Assembly (NCBI GenBank): GCA_017460915.1 | Contig: JAFUAA010000027.1 | Coordinates: 1 to 64,000, forward strand | Length of the DNA: 64,000 nucleotides | Source: Bacteroidales bacterium | Lineage (GTDB): Bacteria; Bacteroidota; Bacteroidia; Bacteroidales; F082 | Reading direction: 5' to 3' | Shown: positions 1-8,660 of the stretch, piece by piece | Layout: each line of letters opens with the position of its first letter | Numbering within the stretch: the first letter of the stretch is position 1 | Position numbers and translations under genes: made by a program | Notes under the pieces: model-generated | The model's database searches: none | Told to the model about the DNA's origin: nothing | The model's input: only the letters and a program-made list of their open reading frames with translations

Positions 1-1
1 A

Positions 2-2278
2 TATGCCGAAGGCGCAGGTAAGGTGCAAGCCCTTACCAATATTGTCCACAACAACAACTTGGAGCTTGACCAACGCCGTCGTGCCTTGGATGAATTGAAG
101 AAAATCGTGCCTGGTTATCACGCCGACCTCACGGAGGAAGGTCGCCTCATCAAAGACAACACCGAGGCTTTGAGCAACTACCTTAAGAATCTCGAAAAGG
201 TGACGCGGCAGAAGATCCTGCAAGAGGAATATGAGAAGACTGTGGCAGAAGTGATGGAGGCAGAAAAAGATGTCGAGGATGCCAAAAACAACACACAATC
301 AGCCCTTCAAGCAGCTAATGGTAACACTGCCACCTATAAGACGGTCACAAGATACAATGCTAGGACAGGCGAATCTTTCGAAGCAAGAGGTAGAAATACA
401 CCTTATGGAGATGCTTTAGAAGCTGAAAATAAAGCCCAGGATGAACTTGATAAGAAAAAAGCTCTTCAACTTGAAATCGAGAAGCGTATTAACAATGAAT
501 TTGGCATTAGGGCGGGGAAGGTGTCGGATGAAAATGCCGAAATCCGCAAGGTGAACGAGAGTTACGATCAGTTGTTCAACGAGATTCGTGAGCAATACCG
601 CGACAATCCTACAGCAGGTAACGAAAGGATAGAGCAGTTGAAGGAACAGCAGCGGGCGGAAATCGCGGAAATCCGCAAGAACGCCAAAGAGAAACGCACC
701 GTCGAAACCGACGAGACCTCCACCACCAACGCCGTCCTCACCCAAGCCCAGTTCGACTACCTTCAGGAAAGACAGGACAAACTCACCAAGAAAGAAAAGG
801 AGATGGTGGGCAAGGGCTATGCCGCCCTCTCCGAGGAGGAGTCGAAAGTTTTAGCAAAACGCTATGCTAAGCTGATGAAAGCCGACGGCAACGCTGCTAA
901 CAAACGCTATCAGGAACAGGTAAGGCAACTTAAAGAGCAATTGAAAACGCAAGAGAAGGAGTATGAACTTTCTTTTGCGAAGAATGAAATCAGCGAATTT
1001 GAATACGATGCCAAGATATATGCGGCCAGAATGGAGAATTTTCGTCTTCGTCTTGAAGCGGCAAGACAGTTCGGACAGGATGAAACTGCCATCATGAATG
1101 AATTTCTCGACATGCAAATCAAAGCCGTCGAAAAGCAGCAGAAGGAAGAGGAAAAGATATTGGATGCCTTTGCCAAAGTAAAAAGAGACAAGGTGAAGAA
1201 AGAAGAAGAGAAAGAAAAACAGCGGATTTTGAATAGCGCCAAGAGTCTTGCAAAGGAACAAGAAATTCTGGAACAGAATCTGGCCGATGCCAAAGAACTC
1301 ATGAACGAAAGTCACTGGAAAGAAGAGTATGACTTTCAGAAGTGGAAATTAGATCAACTGCACGACCTCGGTTGGTTGTCAGAACGCGACTATCAGGAAG
1401 CCTTGCTGAATTTAAGACTAAGCTATGCACAAAAAGCGGCAGAACTGGTCGGAGAAGTTGCATCGCAGGCTTCCAATTTTGTTTCGTCCTTAAAGGATGC
1501 TGAACTCGCCAAAGCCGAGGCCAACTACCAAGCCGAACTGACTGCTGCAGGAAGCAACGCCGAACAGCGTGAGGCCATAGAACAAGCCTATCAAAAAAAA
1601 CAGCTTGAAATCCAAAAGAAATATGCTGATGTTGAAATGGTGATTACCATTGCAAAAACTGTTGCGAATGGTGCCGCTGCAGCAATTCGTGCCTATTTTG
1701 ATGGTGGCCCCTACGCTGGCCCTATTCTGGCGGCCTTGATTGCAGCCACTACCGCCGCCGAGGTGGCCACCATCGTCCAACAGCGTAATGCCATCAAGAG
1801 CTCGTCGGTAAACAGCACGGGTTCGTCAAATTATTCGGATAACAATGTTGCATCAACTGACAACGGCAATATCGGCAGCCGCGTAATTACTGGTTATGCC
1901 AAAGGAGGCTTTACCGAAGGCCGAACAACGCTGACTACAGTCGGGGAGAAAGGTACTGAATGGATTGCGCCGAATTGGATGGTGAGAAGTAACCCCATCC
2001 TTTTCGCCAACCTTGAGCATTACCGAAATATCGGCAGTCATGGGCGAAGCGGTAGCGTGACTTCGGGCTTTGCAGAAGGCGGCTTTGCTCCGTCAAGTCC
2101 AAGCGATGGGATGGCTGTTGATGGTGCTTTGCTTGCAATACTTAAAGACCTCAAACAAAGCAACGAGCAACTGACCCGCCAGCTTGCGCAAGGCATACAC
2201 GCCGATGTGGCACTGTCCGAAATTAACCGCAAACAAGAAATACTGAACAAGTTCAGACAAAAAACTTCTGCACTATGA
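2..2278 (+). CDS. Phage tail tape-measure protein, C-terminal part
   Basis: The reading frame is open to the left window edge, so the true start lies outside; the first start-like codon inside is a GTG at 23. About 750 residues are visible. Most of it is charged helical coiled coil rich in Lys, Glu, Gln and Ala. A short hydrophobic Ala/Gly-rich stretch follows near residues 540-590. The C-terminus is Gly/Ser-rich, with a segment (GEKGTEWIAPNWM) of a type common in tape-measure proteins of Bacteroidales phages. Tape measures set tail length and help DNA entry. The stop overlaps the next gene start (ATGA), as in a tightly packed late phage operon. The class is inferred from architecture and context. 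Confidence 0.7.
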   Translation, partial: YAEGAGKVQALTNIVHNNNLELDQRRRALDELKKIVPGYHADLTEEGRLIKDNTEALSNYLKNLEKVTRQKILQEEYEKTVAEVMEAEKDVEDAKNNTQSALQAANGNTATYKTVTRYNARTGESFEARGRNTPYGDALEAENKAQDELDKKKALQLEIEKRINNEFGIRAGKVSDENAEIRKVNESYDQLFNEIREQYRDNPTAGNERIEQLKEQQRAEIAEIRKNAKEKRTVETDETSTTNAVLTQAQFDYLQERQDKLTKKEKEMVGKGYAALSEEESKVLAKRYAKLMKADGNAANKRYQEQVRQLKEQLKTQEKEYELSFAKNEISEFEYDAKIYAARMENFRLRLEAARQFGQDETAIMNEFLDMQIKAVEKQQKEEEKILDAFAKVKRDKVKKEEEKEKQRILNSAKSLAKEQEILEQNLADAKELMNESHWKEEYDFQKWKLDQLHDLGWLSERDYQEALLNLRLSYAQKAAELVGEVASQASNFVSSLKDAELAKAEANYQAELTAAGSNAEQREAIEQAYQKKQLEIQKKYADVEMVITIAKTVANGAAAAIRAYFDGGPYAGPILAALIAATTAAEVATIVQQRNAIKSSSVNSTGSSNYSDNNVASTDNGNIGSRVITGYAKGGFTEGRTTLTTVGEKGTEWIAPNWMVRSNPILFANLEHYRNIGSHGRSGSVTSGFAEGGFAPSSPSDGMAVDGALLAILKDLKQSNEQLTRQLAQGIHADVALSEINRKQEILNKFRQKTSAL

Positions 2279-4503
2279 TGAGATTGACAATCGAAAAAGG
2301 AGAATTGGATTTGCCGTTCGATTTCAGCTTTGAAATGGAACGAAACAACCCGTTTCTGTCGAATAATGGTGACGCAACTGTTCCAGCAACTCTTCCATCG
2401 ACGAAACGCAACCGCCAATGTCTTGACCATATAGAGCGAATGGATAGGGTTGGTGACAGCATGGCTGACCTCCCTGCCGTTTTGCAAGTTGGCAGCTTCG
2501 TCAAGCATGGCCGTTTGATTGTCGACACAGCCCATGCGCGTGATGGCTACAATGTCAGCTTTGCCATCGAAAATTCCAGTCTCTACTGCCAATACAAGGA
2601 AAAGACTATTAAGGAAATCTTTGGCGAGTTCAACAATGGTGCAGGGCTTCAAGATTATACTTATGTCGGCCTGACTAATATCATCAACCATTTGAATGAT
2701 ATTTACAACGCCCAAGTTCCTGGCGTTGATTACACAATTTTCCCCGTAGCCGTGTCGAAGTTCAAGGAAAACGATGTTGAGGTTTTCCAGTACAACAACG
2801 CAATATCTAACAATAGCCTGGTGTATGAGAAACGAGTGGTGAAGGAGGGCGATGTGAATATGACGGTTCCCGATGGATATGGAGTGTCACCGTTTATTTA
2901 TCTGTGGGTAATGTTGAGAAGGCTATTTACGCTAATTGGTTATTCGGTCGCTTCCAACATCTTTACCGTAGGCTGGCTGAAGAAAATCGTTGTGCTGAAT
3001 AATTGCTCAGATACGATTGTCAACGGTGTGATCAATTATAAAGACTTGGTGCCTTCGTGCAAATTGTCAGAGTTGCTGCAATGGCTGAAAGACAAATTTC
3101 ATGTGCATGTCCGTGTTGATTCAAACGACAAATATGTTTACATCATTTCGATGGATAACATTCTTGCTGGTAATGCAGATGCAGACTATAGTGACATGAT
3201 GGAAGGCGAACCAACGCTCACTTTCAACCGGTCTTCACGCACGGTGTTATCAAGTGGCACAAGTATTGAAGGAGCGGCACCAGCAGCCGAAACCTTTGAT
3301 GCCCTTATTGAAAAGTACGGTGGCTTTTTTCCCATCAATGAAAGTCATTATGGTGCTATGATGGGTGGGACGTTCCAATATCACGATTGTCTTGTGTATC
3401 GCTATGCCACAGGCGATTTCTACGAAATACGAACCAATTTCAACACTGGCAAGGATGAACTCATTCACTTGGGAACGAATTATTTCAAGTATGACCGCCA
3501 TAATAGCGAAGAGAGTGAGAATTATGCAGCTGTTGATGAAATGCCGCCGATGATAGCCGCGAACAAGATGCTCACCCCTTACATCGGTGACAGGACTCAT
3601 GCGCATACCACATTCAACGAATCGCCCACCGACACAGAGCAACCCATTATTGTCGTTCAAGAGGTGTATGCCGGTCCAAATAGCGTATATCAAAATCGGA
3701 TCGGAACTACACAAGGTGTCGTGCCGATGGAGAAAGACCCATACTATCTGTCTGGCTCTTTAGTGTATTATCATTGCTGGTCCATCAATGGCCAGACACC
3801 GCCTGCCACCATCTACACTGCACTTTGGACAGCATACAACAAACAACTTCGCAATGGCGTTATCGAAGTCGCCGCAAGGCTTCTTTTCAATAAAACAGTC
3901 TTGTCGAATCTCAATATGACCTCGTTGAAATTATTGCGAGGCAAAATGCTATTGCCCAAGTTGTTCACCATTCCCATTGGCGAAAAGACAGGACTATCAG
4001 AGTGTCATTTCCTTTTAATCAAGGATGGTAGCGGACTTGTGGAAGATGAAGAAGTCAGTTACAATACTCCAGCTCGTATCAAATGGGATTATACGGGCAG
4101 CACGGTAATAGATGATTTGTGGGCTACCTTGGTACTGACAAGTTACAACCACTACGATAATTTGTATGGTCAACCCTACGACAATGGCTTACTCTATGAT
4201 CAAAACCTGGCACTTATTGATATGAGCCTTCCCATGCACGCAAACATCAACTATATCGCGCGACCTACAGGAGAATATGAGTTGGCGTTTACCGATGGCA
4301 TAGAAAAGCTTTACGGCCACTTCCCAACCCAGGTAGGTGAGATTTCACCGGCACAGATTCGGTATTTTACGCTGAGGGTGAAGATGGAGCGGTATCAATA
4401 CGACTCGTCCGTACCTACCCATTATGGAACATTCCACGATTATTTCTATATCGACTTTGAAAATCAGTCCGCACCTGTCACATACACGGCGGTTGCATAT
4501 TGA
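2275..4503 (+). CDS. Phage tail-associated structural protein, function unknown
   Basis: A 742-residue protein translationally coupled to the tape-measure gene by an ATGA overlap. There is no signal peptide or membrane helix, and it is rich in Tyr, Asn and aromatic residues like a beta-rich virion protein. In tailed phages the gene just after the tape measure usually encodes a distal tail or baseplate-hub protein, so that role is inferred from position only. No diagnostic motif was recognised. Confidence 0.6.
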   Translation: MMRLTIEKGELDLPFDFSFEMERNNPFLSNNGDATVPATLPSTKRNRQCLDHIERMDRVGDSMADLPAVLQVGSFVKHGRLIVDTAHARDGYNVSFAIENSSLYCQYKEKTIKEIFGEFNNGAGLQDYTYVGLTNIINHLNDIYNAQVPGVDYTIFPVAVSKFKENDVEVFQYNNAISNNSLVYEKRVVKEGDVNMTVPDGYGVSPFIYLWVMLRRLFTLIGYSVASNIFTVGWLKKIVVLNNCSDTIVNGVINYKDLVPSCKLSELLQWLKDKFHVHVRVDSNDKYVYIISMDNILAGNADADYSDMMEGEPTLTFNRSSRTVLSSGTSIEGAAPAAETFDALIEKYGGFFPINESHYGAMMGGTFQYHDCLVYRYATGDFYEIRTNFNTGKDELIHLGTNYFKYDRHNSEESENYAAVDEMPPMIAANKMLTPYIGDRTHAHTTFNESPTDTEQPIIVVQEVYAGPNSVYQNRIGTTQGVVPMEKDPYYLSGSLVYYHCWSINGQTPPATIYTALWTAYNKQLRNGVIEVAARLLFNKTVLSNLNMTSLKLLRGKMLLPKLFTIPIGEKTGLSECHFLLIKDGSGLVEDEEVSYNTPARIKWDYTGSTVIDDLWATLVLTSYNHYDNLYGQPYDNGLLYDQNLALIDMSLPMHANINYIARPTGEYELAFTDGIEKLYGHFPTQVGEISPAQIRYFTLRVKMERYQYDSSVPTHYGTFHDYFYIDFENQSAPVTYTAVAY

Positions 4504-4549
4504 TTTTTGTCACTCCAAAGAATATATCCAAAAGTAAATTTGTCTCATC

Positions 4550-5962
4550 ATGAGTTTGAACCTTACACAATATCCATCGGGAAACTGCTTCCGCAACAAG
4601 GTGACGGAATTTGTAATGACTTCCACCTATAGTGTCACTATGTCGATTACTATCAATCCAAACGGACAGACAGAAGAAATCTTCACCGGACGGTATCGCC
4701 CTGATTTCAGCGGACAAATCAATGTCGATGTGACCGACATTGTAAAAGACTATGTGAAATCGACCGTGCCAACCAATGCAAATGACTATGCTCAGGCCGA
4801 TTTTGTGAAGGAATTTGGATATAAGATAGAAGAAGACAATGGAGGTTCAGCGCAAGGCACCTTTAAGGTCTTCAATGTTGCTTGCAATACAACCGAATCG
4901 GTTGTCAATTGGTGTGCTGCACATTTCTTGACGCATCAGGCAGCACAGAAATATACCAATTATGAATCGCCCGAATGGCTGACGTGGTATGACTTTAACG
5001 GTGACTACGAGTTAGTAGCGCGTTTCTATCCAAAACTCGGAGGCAATAGGGAGATAACTGTCAAGTCGGATAGTGAAGAAGGGTGCTACACGGTAAATGT
5101 GTGCTACAGCCGCCTCATTCGCATGGCTTCGATATTACCAAGCCATCTAAAGGGCTACTATGACCTCATCCTCTTCGATGGCGACAGCAAAGAGTTGGCC
5201 CGCCAGCGATACCTTTATAAAGAAAGAAGTGGAATGGAACGCTATTATGTGTTTGCCAATGCGCTTGGAGGTGTCGATACAATTATTGCCGATGGTGAAA
5301 ACTTGTTACAACCAGAACTGACATACAATTATGGACGTTTTGGGAACCTGTATGCAGCCATTGACGACACGGAAAACATTAGATCGTGGAACCAATCGCT
5401 GACATTGGCATGGCGCGAACGAAATTGGCTTTGGGAAATCTTGTCAACGAAGGGCGAAGCGGCCATTTATGATACCAATGCCAAAACCTATGAACGCATC
5501 ATAATTTCCGATGCTCCTATCAAGATTTCAGATAAAGGTCAGTTGGCTAGTGCGTCATTTTCCTATTTGATGAGTGAGGCAATGGCAATGCCTGTTATTT
5601 TGGAAAGCGAGGAACAAAGTCGTGAATTCAACCAGTCGGCAGCCGACGCCGCCGAGGAACTCCACGATGAGACTACTGCCGTAGTGCTTTCCTTCGACAA
5701 AGAAGGTAATGGCGGCTTCGAGACAGAGGAAGTGACCCTCTTGGCCACGAAGCTCTATGTGGAGTTTGAGCCGACCACCGTGCAAGCGACAGTCCATTAC
5801 AGTATCGACGGCAAGCTGGCTGGCGACTTCGACCCGTCGGAAGACACAAGCCCCGTCATCATCACCAAGGCAGCCGGCGCAAGCGTGATGTTCACCTCAC
5901 AGGACGCGGTGCTCGATGAGGTGGTGGTAAGCTATTATCCCATAACCATTCAATCCGTATAA
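4550..5962 (+). CDS. Phage structural protein, function unknown
   Basis: A 470-residue protein 46 bases after the previous gene in the same late operon. It has no membrane segment and looks beta-rich, with many Thr, Val, Tyr and Asp residues and a stretch of Glu/Ala around residues 350-375. The C-terminal 100 residues look like a small separate beta domain. It could be a baseplate or tail-tip component. The position after the tape-measure and hub-like genes supports a virion role, but the family is not recognised. Confidence 0.55.
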   Translation: MSLNLTQYPSGNCFRNKVTEFVMTSTYSVTMSITINPNGQTEEIFTGRYRPDFSGQINVDVTDIVKDYVKSTVPTNANDYAQADFVKEFGYKIEEDNGGSAQGTFKVFNVACNTTESVVNWCAAHFLTHQAAQKYTNYESPEWLTWYDFNGDYELVARFYPKLGGNREITVKSDSEEGCYTVNVCYSRLIRMASILPSHLKGYYDLILFDGDSKELARQRYLYKERSGMERYYVFANALGGVDTIIADGENLLQPELTYNYGRFGNLYAAIDDTENIRSWNQSLTLAWRERNWLWEILSTKGEAAIYDTNAKTYERIIISDAPIKISDKGQLASASFSYLMSEAMAMPVILESEEQSREFNQSAADAAEELHDETTAVVLSFDKEGNGGFETEEVTLLATKLYVEFEPTTVQATVHYSIDGKLAGDFDPSEDTSPVIITKAAGASVMFTSQDAVLDEVVVSYYPITIQSV

Positions 5963-5965
5963 ACC

Positions 5966-6286
5966 ATGGCAAAAATCATTAGAGCAGTTGATTGGTACGT
6001 TCACCTGGCAATGATAGTCTCTATCGGGCTTGGTATTGCGGCCTTCTGCACCCCGCCTTATGCCGTGATTGACCGGAGCATCTTGGCTTTCATTGCCGAA
6101 ATAACGGGTTCAGCCGCCTTGTTTACCTTCCTCGTTAAGCTGCCTGAATATATTGAAAAAGGAGCTACGGCGAAATTCCAACGCGGCAACACCTCTATCG
6201 AGGTGGGCGGCAAGAAAAAACGCGGGCGCGACATTGAACCCGAAGAAACTATCCAAGACGATTTCGAAACAGAGGAGGAACAATAA
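5966..6286 (+). CDS. Small phage membrane protein, possible holin
   Basis: A 106-residue protein starting 4 bases after the preceding stop. Two hydrophobic segments are visible (about residues 11-29 and 36-57), followed by a charged tail with a basic cluster (GGKKKRGRD) and an acidic end. Two helices plus a charged tail in a late operon is a holin-like layout. No endolysin gene is visible next to it, so the role stays a guess. A membrane-anchored tail accessory protein is the alternative. Confidence 0.45.
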   Translation: MAKIIRAVDWYVHLAMIVSIGLGIAAFCTPPYAVIDRSILAFIAEITGSAALFTFLVKLPEYIEKGATAKFQRGNTSIEVGGKKKRGRDIEPEETIQDDFETEEEQ

Positions 6287-6288
6287 CC

Positions 6289-6741
6289 ATGCTCACAATA
6301 GACTACCTGAAAACCATTCTGAGAGGGGAGATGCCTACTTCCGTCACGAACCCAAAAGAACAAATCATGGAAGGTGCAGGAGGCTACGATGGCATCATAG
6401 CCCTTATCCAAACCAAAAACATCTCACCAGCAATCATACTCGAAAACAGCGACATTGGCGAGTTTTTAATCAATCCTGGCGGCTTTGAGAAAACCTCGCA
6501 ATCCATTTGGGTGATGAAGATGGCGCCGAAAGACGGCAACCGAAGCAAGATCCAGAGAGAATGCAAGGCGATGATGAAGAAAATGATCAGCATCTTCGTC
6601 GAGCACGAAAAGGACGAGCCTCTGAGCCAGTGGGAATGGGACAGAATACCCTATGGCATCCGCAATGCCGGAGCCAATTTCACAGGCTACGAGTTCACGC
6701 TGTATTTCTCGGAAAACACCGACCTCGAATATCATGAATAA
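6289..6741 (+). CDS. Phage protein of unknown function
   Basis: A 150-residue soluble protein starting 2 bases after the previous stop. No motif or family was recognised. It shares the close spacing of the late operon and its stop overlaps the next start by 8 bases, so it is very probably co-translated with the minor tail-like protein that follows. A role in tail completion is possible from position alone. Confidence 0.5.
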   Translation: MLTIDYLKTILRGEMPTSVTNPKEQIMEGAGGYDGIIALIQTKNISPAIILENSDIGEFLINPGGFEKTSQSIWVMKMAPKDGNRSKIQRECKAMMKKMISIFVEHEKDEPLSQWEWDRIPYGIRNAGANFTGYEFTLYFSENTDLEYHE

Positions 6742-7096
6742 GGAAAGCATTGTTGACCTGAAGCAATGGGCTGAAATCACCGTACAGCGGTGGGAAATGA
6801 GGGTTGCAAAGCTGAAGTTCCTACCTACCCACAGCGGCGACCTCATCAACTCGTTTCGTGCCCATGTGGAAAAGGACGCGAACGGCGATGTGGCCAAAAT
6901 CAGTTTCACCTTTTTATATTATGGCTATTATGTGGACGCTGGAGCGGGACCAGGCACACGCACACCAAAGAGATGGTTCAACAAGATTTATTGGCGTGAG
7001 TTCAACCAGCTTGGCCGATTGATGGCAGCCCAATACGGCCAGGAATGGATTGACGAGGTAATGAAGTCCATCGAGACCATCAACCTTCGCGGCTGA
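6734..7096 (+). CDS. Phage minor tail / head-tail joining-like protein
   Basis: A 120-residue basic protein. The start chosen is the ATG at 6734 that overlaps the upstream stop by 8 bases; an upstream in-frame start at 6653 would lie deep inside the previous gene. The segment around residues 35-80 (HSGDLINSF, then YYGYYVDAGAGPGTRTPKRW) resembles the small HK97 gp10-like and virion-morphogenesis proteins that act at the tail terminator. That comparison is from memory of the family pattern. Its 3' end overlaps the convergent integrase by 17 bases, so this is the last gene on the prophage's right flank before the integrase. Confidence 0.5.
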   Translation: MNKESIVDLKQWAEITVQRWEMRVAKLKFLPTHSGDLINSFRAHVEKDANGDVAKISFTFLYYGYYVDAGAGPGTRTPKRWFNKIYWREFNQLGRLMAAQYGQEWIDEVMKSIETINLRG

Positions 7097-8252
7097 ATGC
7101 TGGAGCTTTATTGCTGATGGTTTCCACCAAATGCGGATCTGCATGGTTGGCATAACGGGTGGTAATACTCAAATCGTGATGGTCCGCGTGCTGCATGACG
7201 CTCAATGCGTCAATGCCACCCTTCAGCATCTCGTTTATCCCGGTATCGCGTAGTGAATAAAGTTGCATCTCGTCAGGCAATCCCAATGCTTCCCGCATGT
7301 CTTGCCAATCCTTGCGGAAACGGCTGTAGGCCATTTGCTTCTTTCCTGGCGAATAACCTTCGGAAAAAAGGTAGTCGCTCTTTTTGGCATAGCGCGTCAT
7401 CTTCTCCAGCCTCGTGATGAGTTCTGGAGTGAGTGACGGACTGCGCCGATAGTGTGTCTTGCTATCGTCCTCGCTGACCTCAATATACCGATCAGCCAGC
7501 ATCAGGTCGGCCACATGTAGCCGCCAACATTCCTTCGGGCGTATCAACGCCGAAAAGACCAGTTCGCAAAGAACGATATAGTTCTCGTTGCGTTCCGACC
7601 AATACTTATAGATTTCCTTCCTGACCTCTGGCGGCACCATAATCCGCTTTTTGCCTTCCTCACGCTTCTTCTTGATATTGGCAAACGGATTGTCGGTGCA
7701 GTAGTATTTCTCTATGGCGTAGGTGAAAAAGGCTCGGGCTTGCTTCAGCCGGTTGTTGTAGCTTCGGCCATGTAGACCTTTGACTTCCACGATGTAGTCC
7801 ATGAAGTTCATGGCCATGACTCGGGTGAAGCCCGAAACGGCTATCTGGCCGTAGTTCTTATCCACCCATACCTTGAATACCTTGACAAACGAACGGTAAT
7901 TGATTAAGGTGTCAGGGCGCACGTCACCTTCTTTGTCAATCAGGTATTTGTCAAGTACCGCGCTGATGGGTGTCAGCTCACGCGAATTGCTGGCACTTCC
8001 CTCGAAGGGGTTCCAGCCCGTGGCCAACTGTGTGTTTAGCCTGGTGATGACATCGGCGCAGTAGGCCTTGAAGTCGGCGACCCGCGAATACTTCTTTCGG
8101 ATGCGATTCATTTTGATCACCCGTCTTTCCATTGAATTGAAAGCCGGATTGAACACGCGATATTCGATGGTCCACCCATGCGCCGTGTATTTGAGCGATG
8201 CAGGCAGATAACTGATGAGAGGTTGTGAGTTTTGAGTTTTTGCGAGACACAT
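7080..8252 (-). CDS. Tyrosine recombinase / phage integrase
   Basis: A 390-residue integrase of the Bacteroidota phage and mobile-element type. Residues 1-90 look like an arm-binding region, about 92-190 a SAM-like core-binding domain, and 205-380 the catalytic domain. Candidate catalytic residues are Arg238 (IRPKE), Lys265, Arg335, a His at 355-359 and nucleophile Tyr367 (TTRYANH). The box usually written HxxR reads YSLR here, so the His is replaced by Tyr332. It would join attP and attB by strand exchange. It lies convergent to the structural genes, with its N-terminus 125 bases from tRNA-Val(CAC), the expected place for an integrase beside a tRNA attachment site. Confidence 0.9.
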   Translation of the reverse strand: MCLAKTQNSQPLISYLPASLKYTAHGWTIEYRVFNPAFNSMERRVIKMNRIRKKYSRVADFKAYCADVITRLNTQLATGWNPFEGSASNSRELTPISAVLDKYLIDKEGDVRPDTLINYRSFVKVFKVWVDKNYGQIAVSGFTRVMAMNFMDYIVEVKGLHGRSYNNRLKQARAFFTYAIEKYYCTDNPFANIKKKREEGKKRIMVPPEVRKEIYKYWSERNENYIVLCELVFSALIRPKECWRLHVADLMLADRYIEVSEDDSKTHYRRSPSLTPELITRLEKMTRYAKKSDYLFSEGYSPGKKQMAYSRFRKDWQDMREALGLPDEMQLYSLRDTGINEMLKGGIDALSVMQHADHHDLSITTRYANHADPHLVETISNKAPAFSREG

Positions 8253-8289
8253 TTTTTTTCTTCTTTTGTGGCCGAAACCTCAAAAGAAT

Positions 8290-8368
8290 GAAAGTCAGTG
8301 TGTTACAAATTTTGCGCCGATTTTGCGCCGTTTTAAACTCCGAAAGTCAGCGTAAAACGCTGACTTTC
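8290..8368. repeat. Repeat-rich stretch between integrase and tRNA-Val, candidate att region
   Basis: Between the integrase start and the tRNA lies a perfect 12-base inverted repeat with a 3-base loop (8342-8353 with 8357-8368). Its GAAAGTCAG core occurs a third time at 8290-8298. A 10-base direct repeat (TTTTGCGCCG) occurs at 8310-8319 and 8321-8330. Such repeats next to an integrase and a tRNA 3' end can be arm or core binding sites. The hairpin could also end transcription of the tRNAs. The other att copy would be left of the window. Confidence 0.4.
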
Positions 8369-8377
8369 AGAATCAAG

Positions 8378-8452
8378 TGGGACGTACTGGACTCGAACCA
8401 GTGACCTCTGCCGTGTGAAGGCAGCGCTCTAAACCAACTGGGCTAACGTCCC
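8378..8452 (-). tRNA. tRNA-Val(CAC)
   Basis: A 75-base cloverleaf read on the minus strand. The 7-bp acceptor stem GGGACGT/ACGTCCC is perfect, the anticodon loop is TTCACAC giving anticodon CAC, and the T arm contains GGTTCGAGTCC. CCA is not encoded. Its 3' end faces the integrase, the usual target half of a tRNA attB. Confidence 0.95.
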
Positions 8453-8486
8453 TCCTTTCAAAGAAAAAACGCCATCGGGCGTTTCG

Positions 8487-8561
8487 TGGGGCGAACAAGG
8501 ATCGAACTTGTGACCTCATGCCTGTCAAGCATGCGCTCTAAACCAACTGAGCTACCGTCCC
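8487..8561 (-). tRNA. tRNA-Val(GAC)
   Basis: A 75-base cloverleaf on the minus strand, 34 bases upstream of the other valine tRNA. The anticodon loop TTGACAG gives GAC. The acceptor stem GGGACGG/TCGCCCC has one A-C mismatch at the fourth pair and a G-T pair at the seventh; the other stems are regular. CCA is not encoded. Confidence 0.93.
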
Positions 8562-8632
8562 AAATGCGGGTGCAAAAATACGACTTTTTTCGATACCGAC
8601 AAGATTTTTTTCCGATTTTTTCAAAAAAATTC

Positions 8633-8640
8633 TACCTTTG
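8633..8640 (+). promoter_or_regulatory. Promoter -7 element of dipeptidyl peptidase gene
   Basis: TACCTTTG fits the Bacteroidota -7 consensus TAnnTTTG. Transcription would start a few bases downstream, ruling out an ATG at 8640 as translation start and favouring the ATG at 8661. No clear -33 TTG is visible in the T-rich sequence upstream. Confidence 0.6.
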
Positions 8641-8660
8641 TGCAATCAAAACTACTTGTT

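Noticed and set aside
1-8252. Complete prophage
   Set aside because: Only late structural genes and the integrase are visible. Capsid, terminase and regulators would be left of the window, so completeness cannot be judged.
8640-8660. Upstream ATG of the DPP IV gene
   Set aside because: It lies at the -7 promoter element, and the signal peptide starts properly at the later ATG.
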